From CAYMUN01 sp964393835 (GTDB taxonomy: Bacteria; Patescibacteriota; Saccharimonadia; Saccharimonadales; UBA4665), in the NCBI GenBank assembly GCA_964393835.1, contig CAYMUN010000006.1:1-63810 (forward strand): a DNA stretch of 63,810 bases, given 5' to 3'. The notes under the pieces are model-generated. The model did no database searches and was not told the DNA's origin. It saw only the letters and a program-made list of their open reading frames with translations. Positions within the stretch are counted from its first letter, which is position 1; every line of letters starts with the position of its first letter. Both the position numbers and the translations under genes were made by a program. Shown one piece after another: positions 1-7,992 of the stretch.

Positions 1-53
1 GCACCAGTTTTTGGTACTGGCATTCGGGGGTTCGAATCCCTCCGCCCCAGCCA
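1..53 (+). tRNA. tRNA-Gln (UUG), 3' part only
   Basis: The window opens inside a tRNA gene. An anticodon stem CCAGT/ACTGG encloses the loop TTTTGGT, which gives anticodon TTG. A T-arm with loop TTCGAAT and stem GGGGG/CCCTC follows, then acceptor strand CGCCCCA, discriminator G and encoded CCA at 51-53. The layout closely parallels bacterial tRNA-Gln. The 5' half lies outside the window. It directly abuts the mobile element that starts to its right, so it is the likely left junction. Confidence 0.88.
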
Positions 54-1724
54 AGTCGGATTTAGTACGTTATACCACTCTTCGTTGAACGTAATAACAG
101 ATACGGCTTTGCCCAAAATGGTGAAGTTTGAGTAGAATTTTCCAAGTATTTCGTCTATCTGCTCTACATCCTGCAACTCACCGATGTAATTTACTATGTT
201 TTCCATGAGTTTGAGGAACTTTTCTTCGCTTACGATTGTCTGCTTTAATTGCTTCTTACGCTTCTCTATTTCGGCTAATTCGTTCTTATAACCAGGTATC
301 TCAACCTCAACATACTTTATGATGTCAGCTTGGTAATACTCGGCTATTTCCGCTTTATCTGGGTCAGTAACTGCAATCTTAGCCCTGTCTAAGTCGTGGT
401 TGGTTTGCTGCATATTGGCACGGACACGGCGTTCGCTACTTAGCAGCTCTATCCTCTTGTCCTCAACGGCTTGTTTTGCTTCGTTCACATAGTTAGCGTA
501 GGCTTTCTTCAAGTCAAATTCGGCTACAGCCAGTGTTTCGATAGCTGCACTCGTTACCACATTGGCACGAATAGAGTGTTTACGCTTTTGAGGATTGTCG
601 GCATTATTTATCTTGTAGCTACACTTATTCTCGTCACATCGAAAGTAAACGTATGTTTTCTTTTTGGTCTTGCCCGTACCAGTGTTTAGGTGCATATTGC
701 TGCCACAGTGTCCGCAGGTAATCTTGCCCTGCAACAGTGCAACTTCTTTCGGCGTAGATAATACATTGCCCCGTGATATTATTCGCTCAAAGTTATCGAC
801 TTTATTTAACTTTAAGTAGTCCTCTACACTTATCATCGACTCAAAGCCGTACTGCTTCACTAAATCTACGGGCTTCGCTTTGCCGTATTGCAACATACCA
901 GTGTACACAACCTCACGGAACATATCAGATAGCTTCTTATCGTTAAAGTGGGTGCGGCTATAGGTTTGCGCCCGTCCAAAGCACTGCATATAGTTCTGCT
1001 TGTTGAGCCACTTAGCTATGTCAACCAAAGACATTGGGTTAGTTTGTAAACGCTTCTGAAATGCCTGTTGAATAATCAAAAAGTTCTCGCCATCAGGCTC
1101 TAAAAAGCCGTCCTCTAAAATGCGATAACCATGTACCATCTTGCCAAGATATATGCCCTTTTCTACACGCCGCTTGTAGCCACGCAGAACACCCTCACTC
1201 AGGTGTTCCGAATACTGTTTAGAAAGCGCAAAGGTAATACCCAGCATCATTTTACCGTTAGCATTATCTTCATAGGAAGCAGTGGCAAACAGCAAATCTT
1301 TAATCTTCCGTTTGTCTAGCATATCGATAATTTCACCCGCATCTTTCATGTTTCGGGCAAGCCTGTCAGGATGCCAGGCGATTAAGCCATCATACTTGCC
1401 AGCGTTTATGGCATTAATCATATTCTTAAACTCTTGGCGAGTATCGGCTTCTTTAGCGGAGTGTTCTTCTTTGACAACGTGGTAATTTGTAATTTTGTGC
1501 GGATCAAGTATTTTTTCTTTTATATCTAGTAGTTGGTCGCCGATAGATTTTAGCTGTTTATCGCTATTCTCATCAGAACTTTTGCGCAAATATACAACGT
1601 AACTTAACTCTTGTTTATCGACCTCTCGGTACAGATGACCATAACGGTTCTCGTGTATGGTTTCAAGTAAACCCAGTAAGCTCCCTCGTGTTGGAACATC
1701 AGACATGGCTTCATTGTATACCAT
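1..1724 (-). CDS. large serine recombinase, open at the window edge
   Basis: This frame has no stop from its start to base 1, at least 568 residues from the ATG at 1706 or 574 from the in-frame ATG at 1724. Neither start has a strong ribosome site. The N-terminal resolvase domain carries YLRKSSDEN, with the presumed nucleophile serine encoded at 1578-1580, and later the family motif WHPDRLAR. A zinc-ribbon with a CGHC pair (about residue 331 from the second start) and a second Cys pair about 30 residues on is followed by a long charged coiled coil, as in large serine integrases. The last ~18 codons read antisense through tRNA-Gln, so the true stop lies outside. It probably integrates and excises the surrounding element. 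Being open-ended, it is easily missed by gene callers. Confidence 0.9.
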   Translation of the reverse strand, partial: MVYNEAMSDVPTRGSLLGLLETIHENRYGHLYREVDKQELSYVVYLRKSSDENSDKQLKSIGDQLLDIKEKILDPHKITNYHVVKEEHSAKEADTRQEFKNMINAINAGKYDGLIAWHPDRLARNMKDAGEIIDMLDKRKIKDLLFATASYEDNANGKMMLGITFALSKQYSEHLSEGVLRGYKRRVEKGIYLGKMVHGYRILEDGFLEPDGENFLIIQQAFQKRLQTNPMSLVDIAKWLNKQNYMQCFGRAQTYSRTHFNDKKLSDMFREVVYTGMLQYGKAKPVDLVKQYGFESMISVEDYLKLNKVDNFERIISRGNVLSTPKEVALLQGKITCGHCGSNMHLNTGTGKTKKKTYVYFRCDENKCSYKINNADNPQKRKHSIRANVVTSAAIETLAVAEFDLKKAYANYVNEAKQAVEDKRIELLSSERRVRANMQQTNHDLDRAKIAVTDPDKAEIAEYYQADIIKYVEVEIPGYKNELAEIEKRKKQLKQTIVSEEKFLKLMENIVNYIGELQDVEQIDEILGKFYSNFTILGKAVSVITFNEEWYNVLNPTWLGRRDSNPRMPVPKTG

Positions 1725-1767
1725 CGGTTGTCATCTGTTCTTGCCTAATAAGTGCTATTATTTACTT

Positions 1768-1873
1768 GTCTAGTTCAACAGTGATTTTTTATACCCAGTA
1801 GGGTGATTTTACGCATAGTAAGCGGCAACTCACCCGAAAGCAGTAGGCGTAAAATCTTGCTGTTGGACTAGAC
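1768..1873. repeat. nested inverted repeats between recombinase and cargo
   Basis: Two outer arms, gtctagttcaacag (1768-1781) and ctgttggactagac (1860-1873), are inverted copies with one mismatch in 14. Inside them gattttacgc (1805-1814) and gcgtaaaatc (1847-1856) form a perfect 10-base inverted pair. The gap between outer and inner block is 23 bases on the left and 3 on the right. A similar motif, gcaactcaccc near 1825 and gcaactccaccc near 1904, is directly repeated. The block sits in the 224-base gap between the divergent recombinase and the 1949 gene. It could be a recombinase binding site, an operator or both. The pairing is seen; the role is inferred. Confidence 0.6.
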
Positions 1874-1948
1874 ATTCTAGGGCTGGGTTGTCGCTTTTTA
1901 GTTGCAACTCCACCCGCCATTAACTAACGGGTAAGGAGACGCCCCCCA

Positions 1949-2446
1949 GTGAGTAACCAGAAATCTGAAAACTTGAGAGACCTAAACCAACAGCAGATTA
2001 TAGGGTTAGTTGTTGCGGCGTTGGTAGTGCTTTGCGTTGGAGTAGGTATTGGCTATTTGTTACCGCATAAAACCAAGGTAGCTACTGATGACACATCAAG
2101 CCAAAGTACAGGCTCAATACTTCCTGTTACAACCGTATCTACTCCACAGTCAGATAACACGGCCACCGCACCTACATTTTCGCCGATTACGCTTACTGGC
2201 ACAGGTCAGCAAGCCACTAAAACCGTTACACTCCCGACAGGTGGCTATCGTGTAACAATGACCCATGATGGGCAAGATAACTTCATTGTTCACTTAGTTG
2301 ACAGTGGCGGGAACACCATCGGCTCCTCACTGGCAAATGAAATTGGACCGCAGAATATCAGTCAAGTCATCAATGTTGCTGGCGGTGACTACCTGTTTAA
2401 TGTTGAGGCTGATGGCAACTGGACTATTAAGATAGATAGCATTTAG
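1949..2446 (+). CDS. membrane-anchored surface protein of unknown function
   Basis: 165 residues starting at GTG, chosen because aaggag at 1933-1938 lies 10 bases upstream. A short charged N-terminus is followed by one hydrophobic helix (about residues 18-38), then a Ser/Thr-rich linker and a C-terminal beta-rich domain ending in a pattern G-x-Y-x-F-x-V-x-A-x-G-x-W. That pattern resembles small extracellular beta-sandwich domains found in lipoproteins and wall proteins. The domain is probably displayed outside the cell. It is the first gene to the right of the recombinase, facing away from it. No specific function is recognised. Confidence 0.75.
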   Translation: MSNQKSENLRDLNQQQIIGLVVAALVVLCVGVGIGYLLPHKTKVATDDTSSQSTGSILPVTTVSTPQSDNTATAPTFSPITLTGTGQQATKTVTLPTGGYRVTMTHDGQDNFIVHLVDSGGNTIGSSLANEIGPQNISQVINVAGGDYLFNVEADGNWTIKIDSI

Positions 2447-2470
2447 TTTTGCAGATATAATGTCCGCTTT

Positions 2471-3046
2471 TTAACACTCATCATACAGGTCAGCCATAAC
2501 ATCATGGCTCGTATCGTAAGGCATTTCGGGTGCTTGTGGAGCCGTTGCAACGGCTGGTTCTGGTGTTGGTAGAGTTGGAGCAATTACTGGGCTTTGAGCG
2601 GTCTGTGGGGCTGTGCGGACCTCTGTAGCGACAGTATCTATGGCTCCTTCGGCTGTATCACTTATTATGTCCAGTATTCGGCGCAGGGTATCGTCTGCTT
2701 CTTCTGTTGAGTGCTGGGCTTGCCACTGTGCGTCTTCATCTACAGGGTTGGTGCCAAATTCGTTGCGTGACTTGCGCTCTAGCCACCATTTAGCATGAGA
2801 TACGTTATGATCGGCAGTGATTGCTTGGACGACTACATACTTAGCTTGGAGCGTTACCCATGCTCTCGCCCTGTCCATTTTGTCCGAAAACCCATTATCA
2901 CTAGCCTTGTGGTCATAGTAGGCGGCACGGCTAATGCCAGATACACTACAGGCTTCTGATACCGTAAAACCAGCCCTAAAAGCGTCCTCTAGTTTTTGGA
3001 TAGTGACCTGGGTAATGACAGTCGGACGACCACCCGTGTTGTTCAT
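2471..3046 (-). CDS. phage-like HTH protein (terminase small subunit-like)
   Basis: 191 residues from the ATG at 3046. A longer frame reaches 3094, but conserved-looking sequence begins at MNNTGGRPT. The N-terminal half has a helix-turn-helix: a helix ending EAC, a turn VSGIS, then RAAYYDHK. The stretch RARAWVTLQAKYVVVQAI followed by WWLERKSRNEFG is typical of DNA-binding proteins and terminase small subunits in phages and integrative elements. The C-terminal third is rich in Pro, Ala and Thr and probably unstructured. No large terminase or capsid gene is nearby, so it may be a regulator of the element. It diverges from the ATPase gene at 3133. Confidence 0.6.
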   Translation of the reverse strand: MNNTGGRPTVITQVTIQKLEDAFRAGFTVSEACSVSGISRAAYYDHKASDNGFSDKMDRARAWVTLQAKYVVVQAITADHNVSHAKWWLERKSRNEFGTNPVDEDAQWQAQHSTEEADDTLRRILDIISDTAEGAIDTVATEVRTAPQTAQSPVIAPTLPTPEPAVATAPQAPEMPYDTSHDVMADLYDEC

Positions 3047-3132
3047 GTTATGTATTATGAGACATTGGACTGCATTAATAAATCGCTGGTGCATACCACA
3101 TAAGCATTTACAGATGATATTCTTAATCTATT

Positions 3133-5763
3133 ATGGAACTGTTCAATGAAATTATAGCCTGGGCGTCTGAACTCCCAATGTGGCAGCAAGTAGCGGTGTT
3201 AAAAGTTATTGAACGGTCAAGGATTGACGATGATTTGGTAGATGAGTTGGTGCAGCTTTGCATTGACGAGCAGAAAGACCCCAAAGAATTACACGAAAAA
3301 CTTGAAGACCCGCTTGCAGGCTACAAGTACGAACTTCCAGACGAGCAGGAAGTCAATGTAGCAATTGAATACATAACAGACACAAAAAATGTGAATGCCA
3401 TAAAAGACGGTAGCACGCTTCCATTCGGCACCGCTGGCTTGACGGTAGTTTACGGAGATAACGCTGTCGGCAAGTCTGGCTATACTCGTGTGCTAAAGTC
3501 TGCCTGTACCTGTAGAGATGATGAGCCTGTGCTAGGAAACGTTAGTCGTGAGGAAGTAGCCACTCCGTCCGCTACTATCAAGTATCTGAACGCTGGTAGC
3601 AGTACAGATTTCAGCTGGAGCGAAACCTCACAGCCAGACATTTTATTGAAAACGGTGCATATCTTTGACACAAGGGCTGCACGTGTCTATTTGAACGAGG
3701 AACAAGACATAAAGTATGTGCCAGCAGGATTAGATATTTTTGATAAGTTGGTTGAAGCCATAGCACAAGTCAAAGATGGCTTGAACGAACAGGTAAACCA
3801 ACTGAATGCAGCCAGCATAGACTTTGAAACACCTTTTTCTGAATACGCAAATACCGAAGCCTATAGGGTTATAACCGACTTAACCCAACAGAATGCTCGT
3901 GGACAGGTCGCTAAACTACAGGCATTTACTGACGAGGAAAATAAGGAAATTGTTGCCCTTGAAGCAGATATAAAGAAGCGAGAAGCGAATAGCCCAATAA
4001 AAAGAAAAGAACTACTCGCCCAAAAGTGGCAACGCTTCACCCAGCTGCTTAACTACGCCATAAGTTATAAGCGTGAGCTTAAAAACGAAAACATTCAGAA
4101 ACTTGTTACTGCCCGTAAGGCTATGTTTGACGCAGCTGAACTTGCGGAGAAGTCCAAGAAAAGTACTTTTGATGAAGTGGATTTTTTGCCTGGCACGGGT
4201 GGTCAACTTTGGAAAGCACTGTGGAGTGCTGCTAGAGAGTATTCCGAAAATGCAGCCTATCACGAACATAGCTTTCCCAACACTGACCAGAGTTCAAAAT
4301 GCGTACTTTGCCAACAAGTATTAGACAAGCCAACTGGTAAGCGATTTGTGTCTTTTGACAAGTTTATGGCTGACAAGAGCCAGGAGTTGGCAAAGCGGGC
4401 AAAACAAACCTTTGATGAACTCCTTGCGGAATTTGTTAATCAAGAAAAGCTAAATGATGATGTGCTGAATAATATCTATGCAGAGCTAGAGACAGACGAG
4501 TATGATGACTTGGAAACACTTAAAGCATCTATTGCGGCGTTAAAAACTGTCCATACTGAAATACTTGCAAAGCTGAAAAGCGAGGAGAAAGAAATAAAGA
4601 TTGCCGAACTGGAACTTGACCTCGTGCCACTTACAAAATTCAAAGTGTATATTCAGCAGATTGTTCAAGAAGCTAAGACATTTGACATTGGTAAATTCAC
4701 AACCGAACTTAGTGACAAGCGTAAAAGGCTGGCAGAGCTTAAAGCCCGCAAATTGATGGTTCAATACGGAGATAAGCTGACTAAGGAGCTTGATAATATC
4801 GCCAGCAAAAAAATTATTAAGTCCGCTGCTGACGGCGCAAACACAATGATTATTAGCAAAAAGGCTGGAAGCCTAACTGAAAAGTATTTAGTGGACTCAC
4901 TAAAAGATACCTTTAACGCCGAGCTACAGGGCATTAACAGGATTGGCTTAACGGTGGAGCTTAACAAAACAAAAGTCAGACAAGGCGTGTCCTACAGTGA
5001 AATTGTTCTGAGTTCAGCAACAGCACCAAGTGGCGGAAGCCTTAAGGCAGATGAGGTTATGAGTGAGAGTGAGCAAAAGCTAATTTCACTCGCTGGCTTT
5101 TTTGCCGAGCTATCTTTAGCACCACACAAATCCTCAATAATTCTTGATGACCCTGTTACGTCCCTTGACCATTACAATGTGGAGCGCATTGCAGAGCGTA
5201 TTGTAAAAGAAGCCAGCAATAGGCAGGTAATTGTATTTACGCACAATGTCGTTTTCGTTGCTTCATTAATGAAGCAAGCTGAGCAAGTAAGCATTGTACC
5301 GACCACTAAAACCATCTCGAAGCGGATTCATACTGGTGGTGTAAATGATGGTCTCCCCTGGGTAGCCCAAAATGTAAAATCAAGAGTAGGCTGGCTGAAC
5401 AATAAGCATCAAGAATTAAACGCATTGTATAGTCATGAGGAGTTTGAAAAATATAACGAGCAGGTAAAGTTGTTTTACACGAAGCTGCGTGAGACATGGG
5501 AGCGTGCGGTTGAAGAACAATTATTTGCGGGAGTTGTGAAGAGATTCTCAAGAAATGTTGAGACACAAAAACTTAGATACGTAACGGTTACAGAAGACGA
5601 TACAAGTACTGTTGCAACTAATATGACTCGCTGCTCTAATTTTGCTCACGATAACCCAGAAGAAGCAAATGATATTGAGACTCCTGACCCAGCAGCATTG
5701 AAAGTTGACATTGCTACCCTGACAACTTGGTGTAGTGAATTAAAAACTAGACAAGGTCTGTAG
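3133..5763 (+). CDS. SMC-like ATPase with zinc hook and PrrC/RloC-type nuclease end
   Basis: 876 residues. The ATPase head is split, as in Rad50/SMC: Walker A GDNAVGKS (108-115), then the ABC-type signature SESEQKLISLA (from 644), Walker B IILDD (669-673) and an H-loop histidine H704 in VFTHN. Between the halves are two long coiled coils joined by a zinc-hook CVLC (390-393). The C-terminal ~150 residues contain R786-E-T-W-E790 and R833-x5-H839. This fits the Arg/Glu/His triad of the anticodon nucleases PrrC and RloC and the R-x4-6-H motif of HEPN RNases. AAA_13 is the likely Pfam family. Expected role: an ATP-gated tRNA-cleaving defence nuclease in the cytoplasm. It has no clear ribosome site and lacks a neighbouring restriction-modification system. 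The head and hook are certain; the nuclease activity is inferred. Confidence 0.72.
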   Translation: MELFNEIIAWASELPMWQQVAVLKVIERSRIDDDLVDELVQLCIDEQKDPKELHEKLEDPLAGYKYELPDEQEVNVAIEYITDTKNVNAIKDGSTLPFGTAGLTVVYGDNAVGKSGYTRVLKSACTCRDDEPVLGNVSREEVATPSATIKYLNAGSSTDFSWSETSQPDILLKTVHIFDTRAARVYLNEEQDIKYVPAGLDIFDKLVEAIAQVKDGLNEQVNQLNAASIDFETPFSEYANTEAYRVITDLTQQNARGQVAKLQAFTDEENKEIVALEADIKKREANSPIKRKELLAQKWQRFTQLLNYAISYKRELKNENIQKLVTARKAMFDAAELAEKSKKSTFDEVDFLPGTGGQLWKALWSAAREYSENAAYHEHSFPNTDQSSKCVLCQQVLDKPTGKRFVSFDKFMADKSQELAKRAKQTFDELLAEFVNQEKLNDDVLNNIYAELETDEYDDLETLKASIAALKTVHTEILAKLKSEEKEIKIAELELDLVPLTKFKVYIQQIVQEAKTFDIGKFTTELSDKRKRLAELKARKLMVQYGDKLTKELDNIASKKIIKSAADGANTMIISKKAGSLTEKYLVDSLKDTFNAELQGINRIGLTVELNKTKVRQGVSYSEIVLSSATAPSGGSLKADEVMSESEQKLISLAGFFAELSLAPHKSSIILDDPVTSLDHYNVERIAERIVKEASNRQVIVFTHNVVFVASLMKQAEQVSIVPTTKTISKRIHTGGVNDGLPWVAQNVKSRVGWLNNKHQELNALYSHEEFEKYNEQVKLFYTKLRETWERAVEEQLFAGVVKRFSRNVETQKLRYVTVTEDDTSTVATNMTRCSNFAHDNPEEANDIETPDPAALKVDIATLTTWCSELKTRQGL

Positions 5764-5788
5764 CGAGTTATTTTGCTATCATATAGCT

Positions 5789-5854
5789 ATGAAACTACAG
5801 AAACTTGTGTGCTTAGGCTTTAGTGGTGCTGAACTTGAGAGCAGAAACCAATGA
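5789..5854 (+). CDS. possible 21-residue leader peptide
   Basis: An ATG frame of 21 codons (begins MKLQKLVCLG) whose TGA stop overlaps the ATG of the next gene as ATGA. It lies in the 87-base gap after the nuclease gene. The arrangement would allow translational coupling to the membrane protein. No ribosome site precedes it, and such a short frame can occur by chance, so this is tentative. Confidence 0.25.
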   Translation: MKLQKLVCLGFSGAELESRNQ

Positions 5855-6096
5855 AACGCAAATTAGCAGAAATAGTTGGCTGGTATGGTGCTGTAGCAAT
5901 TGTGCTTGCTTACGCTTTGGTAAGTTTCAAGGTGGTTTCACCAAGTGGCTATGCGTTCCAGGTCCTCAATCTTACTGGTGCAATTGGCATAATTATTATT
6001 TCTTCTATTAAACGTGTAAAGCAGTCAGTAGCTCTCAACACTTTCTGGGCAATAATTGCCCTGATTGCACTCATAAGGATTGTACTGGGGCATTAG
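5851..6096 (+). CDS. small membrane protein (CBU_0592-like)
   Basis: 81 residues, almost wholly hydrophobic, with three predicted membrane helices (about 8-26, 36-52 and 60-79). The pattern YGAVAIVLAYALVSF, then LNLTGAIGIIIISSIKR and LNTFWAIIALIALIRI, matches the small CBU_0592-like family found in many bacteria and of unknown function. The start ATG follows gagag, a weak ribosome site, and overlaps the stop of a 21-codon frame. The epimerase gene starts four bases after its stop, so the two are probably co-transcribed. Confidence 0.65.
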   Translation: MKRKLAEIVGWYGAVAIVLAYALVSFKVVSPSGYAFQVLNLTGAIGIIIISSIKRVKQSVALNTFWAIIALIALIRIVLGH

Positions 6097-6100
6097 GTAA

Positions 6101-6961
6101 ATGTCGAAAGTATTTTTAACAGGCTCTACTAGCTACGTTGGCACTAAGTTTGCGGAAATGTATGGTTCGCAATTTGATATTTTAGGCGTATCAAGAACTG
6201 ACCAGGAACACCCTGTAGATATGTTAGCTTTTGACGCACTCAAGAAGTTATTTAATGATTTTCAGCCAGACTTTATTCTTCATCTTGCTGCTGATGTTGG
6301 GCGTGACGCTACAACAAGTGATGACATTACAGTTACAAACCCTGCAATAGTCCAAAACCTCATTAGCCTAGCACTCCCAAACAAAACACCGTTTATCTTT
6401 ACAAGTACAGAAGCTGTTTACGGCAATAAGGAGCAAGAGGGCGGCTATGTTGAAAGAGACCCCTACAAACCACGCAGTCCATACGGAGCTTCCAAAGTGG
6501 CTTCTGAAAAGTTATTAATGGCTTCTGGGCTACCCTACTTAGTCACACGTGGTCACCGCCACGTTGGTATAAGCAGGAACTTTAATAGAGCAAAGCAATT
6601 CCCAGATTCATTGCGTGAGCTTACTGATGGTCAAACCGTTCACCTTGACTCACATAAGATTTTTACACCAGTGTTAATCAACAACGTCTGTGACATCTTT
6701 ACTCACTACATGGCGCATGACCCCGAAAAACAGGTAGTTATAAATATAGGTGTTGATAAACCAACCACCTATTATGACTTCTTTGCTGATGTAGCCAAGA
6801 CGCTTGGAATAAGTGCTGAATTGCTTAAGCCAGACGGCGAGGAAGCAGGCTGGCTACCAAACAGCTCATTATCAATGGAGAAGTTGAAAGCGTTAGGCTA
6901 CCCAGTTGTTAGCTACCAGCAAATGCTAGAAACAATCAAAGCTGACACTATTACACAATAA
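6101..6961 (+). CDS. NAD-dependent epimerase/dehydratase (RmlD-like SDR)
   Basis: 286 residues of the extended short-chain dehydrogenase family. The N-terminal Rossmann fold has a TGSTSYVGTKF glycine motif (residues 7-17), and the catalytic YxxxK appears as YGASK near residue 128. The overall layout, with FDALKKLFNDFQPDFILHLAA, resembles dTDP-4-dehydrorhamnose reductase and sugar-nucleotide epimerases. Expected role: NAD(P)-dependent conversion of a nucleotide sugar in the cytoplasm. The substrate cannot be told from sequence. It follows the small membrane protein directly and is part of the AT-rich island, so it was probably carried in by the element. Confidence 0.8.
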   Translation: MSKVFLTGSTSYVGTKFAEMYGSQFDILGVSRTDQEHPVDMLAFDALKKLFNDFQPDFILHLAADVGRDATTSDDITVTNPAIVQNLISLALPNKTPFIFTSTEAVYGNKEQEGGYVERDPYKPRSPYGASKVASEKLLMASGLPYLVTRGHRHVGISRNFNRAKQFPDSLRELTDGQTVHLDSHKIFTPVLINNVCDIFTHYMAHDPEKQVVINIGVDKPTTYYDFFADVAKTLGISAELLKPDGEEAGWLPNSSLSMEKLKALGYPVVSYQQMLETIKADTITQ

Positions 6962-6989
6962 TAAATCAGTCATGTTTTAATATATCATT

Positions 6990-7065
6990 TAACAGGGGCG
7001 GACTTAAAACTAGGAAGCCCTTGACAAGCCACTTTTGAGCTAAAAAAGTACCCCGACCCCTGTTA
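6990..7065. repeat. long-range inverted repeat
   Basis: taacaggggcgg at 6990-7001 is inverted as ccgacccctgtta at 7053-7065, with one extra base in the second arm, around a ~50-base AT-rich loop. It lies just after the epimerase stop. No run of T follows, so it is not a classical terminator. Its role is unknown. Confidence 0.45.
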
Positions 7066-7074
7066 TGTGCTGGT

Positions 7075-7092
7075 GTACAACGTACATTGTAC
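7075..7092. promoter_or_regulatory. palindromic operator candidate
   Basis: gtacaacgtacattgtac is an 18-base palindrome with a single mismatched pair (7081/7086). It contains three GTAC cores. It ends 18 bases upstream of the -35 box of the 7174 gene, a position suited to a regulator binding as a dimer. The regulator is unknown. Confidence 0.45.
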
Positions 7093-7110
7093 GACACTAC
7101 AAGCACGTGG

Positions 7111-7140
7111 TTGGCAATACTGTAAAAATGGTGCTATAGT
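7111..7140 (+). promoter_or_regulatory. sigma-70 type promoter of the 7174 gene
   Basis: TTGGCA (7111-7116) and TATAGT (7135-7140) are separated by 18 bases. The start codon at 7174 lies 33 bases after the -10 box, leaving room for a leader with the ribosome site agggg at 7164-7168. This leader contrasts with the leaderless layout seen for many chromosomal genes in the window. Confidence 0.6.
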
Positions 7141-7173
7141 TTCTATAAGTTTTTAATTATTACAGGGGTCTTT

Positions 7174-7479
7174 ATGTTGAAGTCTGGCGACAATGGTGAA
7201 GTTATTATGGAGAATCGGCTTGATGGCTGGTATATCAAGGTTGGGGCTAGGCTTTTAGGCAATCAGGCTTTGGTTGATGAAGTACAGACCGTTAAAAAAG
7301 ACACACGCAATGGCAAGCTGGGGGAAATGGCTTTAAGCCCAGACTTGAGACCAGAAATACTTGAAGGTCTTGGTGCTGTAGCGAATCTTGGCGAGGTTGG
7401 CGCATTGGTTCGAGGTGTCTACTCCGTGTTTGGTCAAGTACACATTGACAACCTTACTGTTCCACAAGAGCAACAATAA
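7174..7479 (+). CDS. orphan protein of unknown function
   Basis: 101 residues, soluble, no family recognised. It is preceded by a clear promoter, a palindromic operator candidate and a ribosome site agggg five bases before the ATG. Those signals make it the best-equipped transcription unit in the island. The N-terminal half is of mixed charge, and the C-terminal half has a Gly/Ala/Leu-rich stretch (EGLGAVANLGEVGALVRGVY) that is probably helical. It converges with the 7500-7838 gene. Confidence 0.6.
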   Translation: MLKSGDNGEVIMENRLDGWYIKVGARLLGNQALVDEVQTVKKDTRNGKLGEMALSPDLRPEILEGLGAVANLGEVGALVRGVYSVFGQVHIDNLTVPQEQQ

Positions 7480-7499
7480 GTCAGCAGTAGGCATATACC

Positions 7500-7838
7500 C
7501 TAGGCAGTGGCTGGGCGCATTAGATAGACTAGCTTGCCCGACACGCTAAACACAGATACTTCTTCCTCGCCATCTTCTTCGCCCTTGGCTTTTTCTTCGC
7601 TAGTAGTGTACATCTTGAGTATCATTAAATTGGTCTTGCCATCTTTTGTAGTGTAGCTAGTTTTCAGTTCTTTCGTTCTTCTGTTGTAGCTTTCTATATG
7701 CCCCATAACTTTTTCACCATCTGGTAGCCTGATGGGGCTATCTCGCATTATTTCACCTACAAGTGGCAAGGCAATCATGTCATTCTTACTATCAGAACCT
7801 TTACCGAAAAGGTTGATACTGTCTGATATTACACCCAT
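7500..7838 (-). CDS. small acidic protein of unknown function
   Basis: 112 residues. The start is supported by aaaggag nine bases upstream (near 7848-7854, read on the minus strand). The central part alternates charged and hydrophobic residues as in a small beta barrel (VMGHIESYNRRTKELKTSY). A very acidic loop (KAKGEEDGEEEV) and a final hydrophobic strand follow. No family is recognised. It faces the 7174 gene tail to tail with a 20-base gap, and may be regulated separately by signals in the 259-base region to its right. Confidence 0.55.
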   Translation of the reverse strand: MGVISDSINLFGKGSDSKNDMIALPLVGEIMRDSPIRLPDGEKVMGHIESYNRRTKELKTSYTTKDGKTNLMILKMYTTSEEKAKGEEDGEEEVSVFSVSGKLVYLMRPATA

Positions 7839-7897
7839 GCCGTCTGCTCCTTTGTTGTTTTCAGTTTATCACTATATATAAGTTTGAGGGAGCTTAG

Positions 7898-7992
7898 GCT
7901 ATAAGCAATAACATCTAGAGAACCAGTTGCCGACTCGGTGTTCGTGGCACAAAAACAAAGTCCTTAAACGTGCGTAAGGCATTGCTTATAGC
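7898..7992. repeat. perfect 12-base inverted repeat, long loop
   Basis: gctataagcaat (7898-7909) and attgcttatagc (7981-7992) are exact reverse complements separated by 71 bases. They lie in the 259-base gene-free region between the divergent units 7838 and 8098. A shorter hairpin, gctctgcggagc, occurs near 8046-8057. No promoter is convincing here. The repeat may form a structured RNA or a protein-binding pair. Confidence 0.5.
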
